Below are positions 1 to 6,789 of a stretch of 46,424 nt of DNA, piece after piece. The stretch spans positions 1 to 46,424 of the forward strand of contig NZ_BDJE01000055.1 of the NCBI RefSeq assembly GCF_002117935.1. Reading direction: 5' to 3'. The position numbers were made by a program, and so were the translations under genes. Position 1 is the first letter of the stretch. Each line of letters opens with the position of its first letter. The DNA is from Nocardioides sp. PD653-B2 (GTDB lineage: Bacteria > Actinomycetota > Actinomycetes > Propionibacteriales > Nocardioidaceae). The notes beneath the pieces were generated by a model. The model was not told the origin of the DNA and did not search any database. It saw only the letters and a program-made list of their open reading frames with translations.

Positions 1-30
1 TCCCAAACCGCGCAATTGCGCTGTTCGGGA
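1..30. promoter_or_regulatory. 30-bp dyad at the left edge of the window
   Basis: Bases 1-30 form a near-perfect palindrome centred between 15 and 16, with 13 of 15 base pairs matching and a GCGCAATTGCGC core at 10-21. There is no loop, so a dimeric DNA-binding site is more likely than a hairpin terminator, although it also lies 18 bases beyond the stop codon of manC and could terminate it. The sequence to the left is not available, so the dyad may be longer and may belong to a neighbouring gene. Confidence 0.35.
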
Positions 31-48
31 CACCGACGGACGGGCGGG

Positions 49-1134
49 TCAGGTCAGGCCGGCCCGGCCCGTGTCCTTGAGCTCGCCCACGACCTGCTTC
101 ACGTCCTGGGCGCGGGCCCGGGTCGTGACCAGCAGTGCGTCCGGGGTGTCGACCACGACCACGTCGTCGAGCCCGATGACGGCGACGAGCCGCCCGGAGC
201 CGGAGACGATCAGGCCGGTCGAGTCGATCGCGAGCACGGAGCCGGCCTCGCCGAGCACGCTCGGCCCCTCGGTGCCGGACGGCGAACCGAGCAGGGTCGC
301 GAGCGAGTCGAAGTCACCGAGGTCCTCCCACCGGAACGACGACGGGACGCAGGCGACCTGGCCGGCGTCGGCCGCGGGCTCCGCGACCGCATGGTCGAGG
401 GCGATCTTCGGCAGTGCGGGCCAGAGCTCGTCCATCCGGGACGGGTCGGCGGCGATCGCGCGCAGCGCGGCCGCGAACTCCGGATGCCACCGGCCGAGCA
501 GGTCGAGGAGCACGGTCGGGCGGACGACGAACATGCCGGCGTTCCAGCGGTAGCGCCCGGTGGCGACGTACTCGGCCGCGGTGCGCACGGACGGCTTCTC
601 GACGAACTCGCGGACGGCGGTCGCGCCGGCGTGACCGGGCAGCTCGTCGCCGAGATGGATGTAGCCGAACGCCGACGACGGGAACGCCGGCTCGATGCCC
701 AGGGTCACCAGCCAGTCGTCGCGGGCGACGTCGACCGCGGCGCGCACGCAGTCCGCGAAGACGTCAGGGTCGGCGATCACGTGGTCGGCGGGGAAGGACC
801 CCATCACCGCCTGGGGGTCCCGGCGCTCCAGGAGGGCCGCCGCGAGGCCGATCGCGGCCATCGAGTCCCGCGGGGACGGCTCGGCGAGGACGGCGTCGGG
901 CTCGAGGCCGGGCAGCTGCTCGACGACGGCCGGCCGGTGCGCGGCACCGGTGACGACGACGAAGCGGTCGTCGGCCAGCGGCGCGAGCCGGTCGTGGGTC
1001 GACTGCAGCAGTGTGCGCCCGTCCCCCGTCAGGTCGTGGAGGAACTTCGGGGCCGACGAGCGCGACAGCGGCCAGAGCCGCGTGCCTGCTCCGCCGGCCG
1101 GGATCACGGCCCAGAAGTGGTCGATGGCGGACAT
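49..1134 (-). CDS. manC: mannose-1-phosphate guanylyltransferase
   Basis: Transfers GMP from GTP to mannose 1-phosphate, giving GDP-mannose for mannosylated cell-envelope glycans; acts in the cytosol. The 361-residue protein opens with the nucleotidyltransferase signature PAGGAGTRLWPLS (about residues 12-24) followed by the KF motif that binds the nucleotide. A later GYIHLGDE stretch and FVEKP motif are typical of sugar nucleotidyltransferases. It lacks the C-terminal phosphomannose isomerase domain of the bifunctional enzymes, so it is the monofunctional type usual in actinobacteria. It starts at an ATG only 17 bases from the divergent TIGR03089 gene. The family call is firm; the exact sugar (mannose) is inferred from the family. 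Confidence 0.9.
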   Translation of the reverse strand: MSAIDHFWAVIPAGGAGTRLWPLSRSSAPKFLHDLTGDGRTLLQSTHDRLAPLADDRFVVVTGAAHRPAVVEQLPGLEPDAVLAEPSPRDSMAAIGLAAALLERRDPQAVMGSFPADHVIADPDVFADCVRAAVDVARDDWLVTLGIEPAFPSSAFGYIHLGDELPGHAGATAVREFVEKPSVRTAAEYVATGRYRWNAGMFVVRPTVLLDLLGRWHPEFAAALRAIAADPSRMDELWPALPKIALDHAVAEPAADAGQVACVPSSFRWEDLGDFDSLATLLGSPSGTEGPSVLGEAGSVLAIDSTGLIVSGSGRLVAVIGLDDVVVVDTPDALLVTTRARAQDVKQVVGELKDTGRAGLT

Positions 1135-1151
1135 GCTGGGAGCCTAGATGC

Positions 1152-1865
1152 ATGAGCATCTTCGCCGACGTGTTGGCGCGCCAGCTGCGGGCCGACTCCG
1201 CCCGACCCCTGATCACCTTCTACGACGACGCGACCGGAGAGCGGGTCGAGCTGTCGGTGACGACGTACGCGAACTGGGTCGCGAAGGCGGCGTCCCTCCT
1301 GGTCGAGGAGCACGACCTCGAGCGCGGCCAGTCCCTGTGCGTCGACCTGCCGATCCACTGGCTGGGACCGGTGTTCCTGGGCGCCGCGTGGACCGCCGGG
1401 CTGATGGTCACCGGCCCCGACGACGGGGAGCCGGACGCCGTCGTGTGCGGGCGCGGGTCGCTGGGGCGGTGGGCGGCGCGCGCCGACGACCTCCCGGTGC
1501 TGGCCTGCTCGCTGCTGCCCCTGGGCGTGCGGTTCGCCGAGGCGCTGCCGCCCGGGGTCCACGATGTCGGCGTCGAGATCTGGGGCCAGCCGGACGCGTT
1601 CACGCCCTGGGACCCGCCGACCGCCGAGGATCCGGCGTACCCCGGCGTGACCCAGGGCGAGCTGTGGAGAACGGCCGCCGCCGGGAGTCTCCTCACCGAC
1701 GGCGGCCGTCTTCTCTCGGTCGCGAACCCGGCTTCCCCACCAGGTATCGCCACCTTCACCGAGCCGCTCGCACGCGGCGGCTCGCTGGTTCTGGTCACCC
1801 ACGCCGGACCGGAGCGCCTCGACGCGACGTACGTCGCCGAGCGCGCGACGGCCCGCTTCCCTTGA
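1152..1865 (+). CDS. TIGR03089 family protein
   Basis: A 237-residue protein of the actinobacterial family TIGR03089, function unknown. It resembles the N-terminal part of AMP-binding (acyl-CoA synthetase-like) enzymes, with the ITFYDDATGERVELSY-type opening (here ELSVTTYANW), but it is far too short to hold the C-terminal lid and shows no canonical P-loop. It runs head-to-head with manC. The ATG at 1152 was chosen because it begins the conserved MSIFADVL segment; there is no clear ribosome binding site, so the mRNA may be leaderless. The family call is firm and the function is unknown. Confidence 0.8.
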   Translation: MSIFADVLARQLRADSARPLITFYDDATGERVELSVTTYANWVAKAASLLVEEHDLERGQSLCVDLPIHWLGPVFLGAAWTAGLMVTGPDDGEPDAVVCGRGSLGRWAARADDLPVLACSLLPLGVRFAEALPPGVHDVGVEIWGQPDAFTPWDPPTAEDPAYPGVTQGELWRTAAAGSLLTDGGRLLSVANPASPPGIATFTEPLARGGSLVLVTHAGPERLDATYVAERATARFP

Positions 1866-1892
1866 TCGCAGGTCAACCAGCCAGGTCTGTCC

Positions 1893-1910
1893 GGCCGGAC
1901 CTATCCGGCC
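1893..1910. terminator. bidirectional terminator hairpin
   Basis: A perfect 7-bp stem GGCCGGA / TCCGGCC with a CCTA loop lies between the convergent TIGR03089 gene (ends 1865) and amidase gene (ends 1901) and overlaps the amidase stop codon. An overlapping 12-bp palindrome GTCCGGCCGGAC sits at 1889-1900. There is no U-tract, which is usual for actinobacterial terminators. Confidence 0.5.
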
Positions 1911-4810
1911 AGGTCGTAGTCGCCCATCCCTTCCGCGAGGAACCTCCGGGTCTTGAAGCCGGACGCCGTGCCCTGGACCAGCCACAGGTCGCCCGTGGCC
2001 TTCTCCCGGAGGATCACGTCGGCGTGGCCGGTCAGGGTGACGTCGCTGACCCCGATCACCCAGTCGTACGGCGCCAGGTTCAGGCCGAGCGGCTTCGGGC
2101 TGGTCAGCCCACCCGGACCGTTGCCCGGGAAGAGGGTGAGCTTGTTGCCCTTGCGGAACAGCGAGTCCGGGGACCCGTCGCCGTCCCAGCGGCCGACCGC
2201 CACCTGGCGTCCGGCGTCGATCGGGCCGTGCGCCACGTAGCTCGCCTTCAGGCCGTTGGTCCCGTTGCCCGGGTAGATCCGGATCGCGGCGTCCTTCGGC
2301 TGCCCCATCAGGTCGGGGAAGCCGTCGCCGGTCATGTCGCCCACCGCGGCGAGCAGCTGGACACCCCCGAAGCCGACACCGATCTTCTTCGGCGGCGCGA
2401 AGTGTCCGGTGCCGTCGCCGAGGCGGACGTAGAGCGAGCCGTTGTTCTTGTTGCGGTTGATGATGTCGCCGAAGCCGTCGCGGTTCCAGTCGCCCGCGTT
2501 CAGCACCAGGTTGGCGTTGGACAGGTCGGCTCCGGTCGCGATCGGCCGGCCCGTCTCGGTGGTGCCCTTGTTGACGAAGGCCACCAGCCGCTGGCCGCTG
2601 CGGGCGACCAGGTCCGGCGTCCCGTCCCCGAGCAGCTGGGCGGCGCCGGCCATGGTGCCGACCCCGGTGACCCGGGTGATCGGGCCGAGGGGGTGACCGA
2701 ACGTGCCGTCGCCGAGGGACGGGATGACGAAGCCGTTGCCGCTCGCCGAGTCCCGGGCGAAGAGGTCGTCACGACCGTCCCCGTCGAAGTCGCCGTACCC
2801 GCTGATCGACGAGTAGCGCTGCCAGGCGCCGGTCACCGCGACCCGGGCGCGGAAACCGGTGCTCTTGGCGCCGGGGTGCAGCCAGAGGGCACCGGCCTGG
2901 TCGCGGCCGAGCACGTCGGGGCGGCCGTCGCCGTTCACGTCGCCGGCGCCGACGAGCTGGGTGTAGTCGCCCCAGACGGGGCCGAGGTGCTTGACCTTGA
3001 AGGCTCCGGTGCCGCGGCCGAGGTAGGCGTCCAGGCGACCGGAGTCGGGCACCCGGGCCACCACGTCGTTCTTGCCGTCGCCGTTCAGGTCGCCGACGGG
3101 CGTCACCAGGTCGTGGCCCGCGAACGCCTTGGTCTGCTTGACCGCGTCCCCGAAGGTGCCGGTGCCGGTGCCGGGTCGCACCTGCGTCGTGCCGTCGCCG
3201 GAGCGCACGAGGAGGTCGGCGATCCCGTCGCCGGTCAGGTCGGGTGACGCCGCGACCGTCTGGTCGGAGGTCAGCCCGGAGAGGGCCGTGACCCCGCTGC
3301 CGAAGCTCGTCAGCCCGGCCGTCGGGATCACGAAGCCCTGGCCGTCACTGGCCCGACGCACGATCAGGTCGGGGTGCGGCGTCGAGGCGAGGTTGGACTC
3401 GAGCTCGCGGCCCGACCAGCCGCGCTGCGCCTCGGCGGCGAGGGTGCGGATCTCGGGGATCTTCGCGTAGAGGTACCTGCCCGGACACGCGGTCGACGCG
3501 GCGTCGCGGTGCCCGTTGATGGCCTCGAAGTACTTCGAGCCGACCCACTGCTTCGGCGAGGACGCGTCCACCCCGTGCAGCGAGAGCTTCCAGGCGAAGA
3601 GGGCGCCGTACGCCTGGATCATCGCCTGCGACGGCTGCTTGACGTCGTAGTTGCCGATCGCCGACATCGCGAACGAGTAGTCGTTGTAGTTCAGCGTGTG
3701 GGCGCCGACGACGGGTCGGTCGATCCCGCCGTACCGGCCCTCCCAGATCCGGCCGAACCGGTCGACGAGGAAGTTGTAGCCGATGTCGGACCAGCCGCGG
3801 GACTGGGTGTGGTAGGCGTAGATGCTGCGCAGGATGGCCGGCACCTCGGCACGCGTGTAGTCGTTGGCGTTGACCGTGTGGTGGACGAAGCCGGCGTGCA
3901 CCTCGTAGTAGTGCAGCGAGCTCTTGTCGCGCATGCTCTCGTCGGCGCCCCACTGGGCGCGGGAGTAGATCTGCGGCTTGGGCGTGAAGGTCGCGGCACG
4001 GAGGTCGATCTGGTCCGAGCCGTCGGTGCCCTCGCCCTCGTCGGTGGCCAGGGTGTCGCCGGTCAGCGTGGTGGGCGTGCCGGTCGCGTCGCCCGGCGAC
4101 CCGTCCATCGTGGTGGTGTCGAGGGCGGGCTTCTCGACCGCCGACCTCGTGGCCTTGCCCGGGTCGATGACGGCGAGCTTCATGTCCGGCGGGAGGGTGG
4201 TGCCCGACGTCGTGTCGGCCTGCACCTGCACCTGGTCGACGTCGCCGACGAGCAGTGCGTCGGTGCCGGGGCGGGCGTGCTTCGCCTCGTCGCTGACCGG
4301 GTCGGGGCCGTGGTCGTCGTGGTACTCGAGGTCCATCCACGCGGACCACTCGTCGCCGGTGCGGGTGCGCACCCGGAGGCTGATGTCGTCCTCGGGGACC
4401 GTCACGCCGTGCTGCCAGGTGACACCGACCGCGCCGTACCCGACGACGGCCTCGGGGATGCTGGTCACGGCGTCCGGAGCGGGCAGGGCGCCCACCTTGC
4501 CGCGCAGCGACGGGGTGTCGAGCACGGCGAGCTGCGTGCGGCCCCGGGCACCCGGGCCGGCGGTCAGCGAGTACTCCGTGACCGTCGGGTCCACGACCTC
4601 GGTCGGCACCTGGGACGGGCGGGCGCTGGCTCGGGTGTACGCCGAGAGGTCGCCCTCGATGGTGGCGCCGCCGAGCGCGCTGTCGCGCGGGGTCTCGCGG
4701 ACGACGTCGAGGCTGACGACGCTGGCGGCGGGGGTCAGCGCAGCGAGCACGACACCGAGCGCCAGCAGCTGCTGACAGGCCGTGACGAAACGGATCTTGC
4801 TGGGGGGCAT
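1901..4810 (-). CDS. secreted zinc amidase (PGRP/amidase_2) with C-terminal FG-GAP propeller
   Basis: A 969-residue exported protein that probably cleaves the N-acetylmuramoyl-L-alanine bond of peptidoglycan outside the membrane. Residues 1-30 are a signal peptide (KIR, then a hydrophobic core). Residues 60-270 are a low-complexity linker and a small extracellular domain. The amidase_2/PGRP domain spans about 280-460, with likely zinc ligands His310/311 (FVHHTVN), His434 (NGHRD) and Cys442 (TACPG). From about 480 to the end there are roughly nine FG-GAP/VCBS repeats of the form D-x-x-GDG-x-x-D, such as DLNGDGKND and DVNGDGRPD, which should fold as a calcium-binding beta-propeller. The ATG at 4810 has a GGAG seven bases upstream. 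Its neighbours are envelope glycan genes, so remodelling or surface display at the wall is likely. Confidence 0.88.
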   Translation of the reverse strand: MPPSKIRFVTACQQLLALGVVLAALTPAASVVSLDVVRETPRDSALGGATIEGDLSAYTRASARPSQVPTEVVDPTVTEYSLTAGPGARGRTQLAVLDTPSLRGKVGALPAPDAVTSIPEAVVGYGAVGVTWQHGVTVPEDDISLRVRTRTGDEWSAWMDLEYHDDHGPDPVSDEAKHARPGTDALLVGDVDQVQVQADTTSGTTLPPDMKLAVIDPGKATRSAVEKPALDTTTMDGSPGDATGTPTTLTGDTLATDEGEGTDGSDQIDLRAATFTPKPQIYSRAQWGADESMRDKSSLHYYEVHAGFVHHTVNANDYTRAEVPAILRSIYAYHTQSRGWSDIGYNFLVDRFGRIWEGRYGGIDRPVVGAHTLNYNDYSFAMSAIGNYDVKQPSQAMIQAYGALFAWKLSLHGVDASSPKQWVGSKYFEAINGHRDAASTACPGRYLYAKIPEIRTLAAEAQRGWSGRELESNLASTPHPDLIVRRASDGQGFVIPTAGLTSFGSGVTALSGLTSDQTVAASPDLTGDGIADLLVRSGDGTTQVRPGTGTGTFGDAVKQTKAFAGHDLVTPVGDLNGDGKNDVVARVPDSGRLDAYLGRGTGAFKVKHLGPVWGDYTQLVGAGDVNGDGRPDVLGRDQAGALWLHPGAKSTGFRARVAVTGAWQRYSSISGYGDFDGDGRDDLFARDSASGNGFVIPSLGDGTFGHPLGPITRVTGVGTMAGAAQLLGDGTPDLVARSGQRLVAFVNKGTTETGRPIATGADLSNANLVLNAGDWNRDGFGDIINRNKNNGSLYVRLGDGTGHFAPPKKIGVGFGGVQLLAAVGDMTGDGFPDLMGQPKDAAIRIYPGNGTNGLKASYVAHGPIDAGRQVAVGRWDGDGSPDSLFRKGNKLTLFPGNGPGGLTSPKPLGLNLAPYDWVIGVSDVTLTGHADVILREKATGDLWLVQGTASGFKTRRFLAEGMGDYDLAG

Positions 4811-4835
4811 CGGGCTACTCCATGTGTGCGGGGAA

Positions 4836-4868
4836 GTTCACACGTGACGCAACTTTCACACGCGTCAC
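4836..4868. promoter_or_regulatory. nested direct and inverted repeats in the amidase leader
   Basis: Two copies of a near-identical 11-mer (GTTCACACGTG at 4836 and TTTCACACGCG at 4854) lie 18 bases apart. They are interleaved with an inverted repeat, GTGACGC at 4844-4850 and GCGTCAC at 4862-4868, 11 bases apart. The element ends about 26 bases from the amidase start, so it could be an mRNA stem-loop or a binding site near the transcription start. The regulator is unknown. Confidence 0.4.
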
Positions 4869-5071
4869 AGGAGGTCCGGAAGGTTTCGTGAGTAACTACA
4901 GACGTGTAATTTCTACTCGACACGCCGATGAATTCGAGATTTGTCAAGAAACTTCAAGCTTGTAATTCGAGCTGGCCCCCGCCTGCAGCCAGGTCGAGGT
5001 CGCGACGGAGCAGTCGAGGCCACGGCACGACGACGCGGGCGACACCACGATCGGTCCCGCGCGGAAGGTCA

Positions 5072-5095
5072 CCAGCCTTCGCAGGCTCAGGCTGG
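5072..5095 (-). terminator. possible terminator of the galactan export operon
   Basis: CCAGCC (5072-5077) pairs with GGCTGG (5090-5095), and an alternative stem AGCCT-TCGC-AGGCT lies inside at 5074-5087. It falls directly after the stop of the last gene of the minus-strand glycan operon. The stems are short, so support is weak. Confidence 0.3.
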
Positions 5096-5101
5096 GGCAG
5101 C

Positions 5102-5890
5102 TCAGATGTCAGAGCCGAGCTCGTCGTCGGAGAGCTCGTCGTCGGACGTCGTGCCCTCGTCGTACTTCACGAACTTGATGCCCTCGTTGACGCCGCCGTC
5201 GAAGGCGAGCCGGCCCTTGTCCAAGACGATGACCCGGTCGCACATCTTGCGCACCGAGCCGGCCGCGTGGCTGACGTAGAAGAGGGTGCGCCCGCTGTCG
5301 CGCACCTCCTGCATCCGCTCCAGGCACTTCTGCTTGAAGGGCTTGTCCCCCACGGCGAGCACCTCGTCGGCGAGGAAGATGTCGGAGTCGACGTGGATCG
5401 CGACCGCGAAGCCGAGCCTGGCCTGCATGCCGGAGGAGTAGTGACCGACCGGCGAGTCGAGGAACCGGCCGATGTCGGCGAACTCCACGATCGCGTCGAA
5501 CTTGCGGCGCGTCTCGGCGTCGGTCATCCCGAGCACGGCGGCGTTGAGGAAGACGTTCTCTCGGCCGGTGAGCTGGGGGTGGAAGCCGGCGCCCGTCGCG
5601 ATCAGCCCGGCGATCCGGCCGCGGGTGAGGACGGACCCGGAGTCGGGTCGCATCACGCCGTTGATCAGCTTGAGCAGCGTGCTCTTGCCCGAGCCGTTGA
5701 GACCCATCAGGCCGATCGACTCACCCTGCTCGACCGTGAAGGACACCTCGCTGAGCGCGTTGAAGGTGTCGCTGATCTCGCGGCCCTTCACGGCAGCGAC
5801 GGTCATCTGCTTCAGCGTGCGGTGGTAGCGCAGGGTGAAGGTCTTCGTCACGTCCTCGACGACGATCGAGGTGCTGGCGGGGTACGCCAT
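5102..5890 (-). CDS. polysaccharide ABC exporter ATPase (Wzt/TagH type)
   Basis: A 262-residue ATPase that powers export of a lipid-linked polysaccharide through the adjacent ABC-2 permease. Visible motifs are Walker A GLNGSGKST (63-71), signature YSSGMQ (151-156), Walker B IFLADE (171-176) and the switch His208. The LRYHRTLKQMTVAAVKG opening is typical of the teichoic acid/O-antigen exporter group. It lacks the C-terminal glycan-binding domain of some Wzt proteins and ends in an acidic tail (TSDDELSDDELGSDI), a length close to the mycobacterial galactan exporter ATPase. Its ATG shares one base with the permease stop (TGATG), so the two are translationally coupled. The substrate, probably galactofuran, is inferred from the neighbours. 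Confidence 0.88.
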   Translation of the reverse strand: MAYPASTSIVVEDVTKTFTLRYHRTLKQMTVAAVKGREISDTFNALSEVSFTVEQGESIGLMGLNGSGKSTLLKLINGVMRPDSGSVLTRGRIAGLIATGAGFHPQLTGRENVFLNAAVLGMTDAETRRKFDAIVEFADIGRFLDSPVGHYSSGMQARLGFAVAIHVDSDIFLADEVLAVGDKPFKQKCLERMQEVRDSGRTLFYVSHAAGSVRKMCDRVIVLDKGRLAFDGGVNEGIKFVKYDEGTTSDDELSDDELGSDI

Positions 5891-6789
5891 CAGAGCCGCT
5901 CCGGGATCTTGTTCTCGAACCGCATGAAGATCAGCTGGGCGATCACCAGCAGCAGCGCCGAGACCCCCAGGGCGAGGAACGAGAAGGCGAACAGGTTGTC
6001 GGGGATGTTGACCGCCTGGATCGCGTCCGGGTTCTTGGTGGTCCCCACCCAGAACGCCTGCTGGACCAGCAGCACGGCATCGGCGATCGGGTTCAGGAGG
6101 TAGAACTGCGCGAACGAACCGAACCGGGAGTCGACCAGGCTGTAGGGGTAGATCATCGGCACGGAGAAGCGCACGAAGTTCGTCAGGATGGACACCACGC
6201 TGCTGGCGTCGCGCATGAAGACGTTGGCGACGCTGAACATGAGCGCGAGCGCCGTCCCGAGCAGCATGATGATCGCGACCGCCAGGACGAAGCCCGCCAT
6301 GCCCAGGGGATCGGGCGTCCAGCCGCACAGCGCGCAGATGAACGTGAGGATCACGAGCTGCGGACCCATGTGGTAGAGCGAGACCAGCATCGACGCGACC
6401 GGGAACATCTCCCGGGGTACGGCCATCTTCTGGACCAGCGCCTTGTTCCGCACGATCGAGCGGGTGCCGGCATTGAAGGTCTCGACGAAGAACTGGACGA
6501 CGATCAACCCGCAGAAGACGTGGATCGCGAGCATCTCGGTCCCGCGCCCGATGATCTTGCCCATCACGAACCAGTAGATGAACAGCTGGGAGAGCGGGTT
6601 GATGTAGGACCAGAAGAGCCCCAGCACCGACGCCTGGTAGCGGGCGCTGATCTCACGCTTGACCAGCAGCCGGAGGAGGTAGCGGCGCCGGAAGACGTTG
6701 AGCAGGCCCGACGACGGCGCCGGCGACTCCAGCGGCGCGTCGACGACGTGGCGCAGGCCCGCCTCAGTCACCGGACCTCGTCTCGTCAC
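5890..6789 (-). CDS. ABC-2 type polysaccharide export permease (Wzm/TagG type)
   Basis: A 299-residue integral membrane protein with the ABC-2 fold: a cytosolic N-terminal arm (RRRYLLRLLVKREISARYQASVLG, here cited as about residues 35-58) followed by about six transmembrane helices. The KREISARYQ...LG..W motif is diagnostic of O-antigen/teichoic acid exporters. It pairs with the ATPase downstream. The upstream GTG (6789) overlaps the end of glfT2 by 26 bases; a second GTG at 6771 (VTEAGL) with an AGGT just upstream is an alternative start. Together with the ATPase it likely moves a lipid-linked galactan to the cell surface. Confidence 0.86.
   Translation of the reverse strand: MTRRGPVTEAGLRHVVDAPLESPAPSSGLLNVFRRRYLLRLLVKREISARYQASVLGLFWSYINPLSQLFIYWFVMGKIIGRGTEMLAIHVFCGLIVVQFFVETFNAGTRSIVRNKALVQKMAVPREMFPVASMLVSLYHMGPQLVILTFICALCGWTPDPLGMAGFVLAVAIIMLLGTALALMFSVANVFMRDASSVVSILTNFVRFSVPMIYPYSLVDSRFGSFAQFYLLNPIADAVLLVQQAFWVGTTKNPDAIQAVNIPDNLFAFSFLALGVSALLLVIAQLIFMRFENKIPERL

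Larger units (their letters stand above)
4811..5101. other. gene-free, locally AT-richer leader of the amidase gene
   Basis: This 291-base gap between the ABC ATPase stop and the amidase start has no convincing ORF. Bases 4880-4965 are clearly more AT-rich than the surroundings, which suggests the amidase promoter lies here, reading leftwards. A TTGACA is present on the minus strand near 4940, but no -10 element at 16-18 bp could be matched. The leader close to the ATG carries the repeats listed separately, and the right end carries a weak hairpin. Confidence 0.5.

Noticed and set aside
1148..3247. Long plus-strand open frame of about 700 codons across TIGR03089 and the amidase
   Set aside because: It is antisense to the amidase with its clear catalytic and repeat motifs; its own translation is low-complexity Arg/Val/Gly with no domain, as expected from GC-rich antisense frames.
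2000..3300. Periodic near-repeats that could look like a tandem repeat or CRISPR array
   Set aside because: They are the codon-level echo of FG-GAP repeats in the amidase; there are no constant repeats with regular spacers.
4920..4945. TTGACA as -35 of an amidase promoter
   Set aside because: No acceptable -10 element lies 16-18 bp from it; the promoter was left unassigned.
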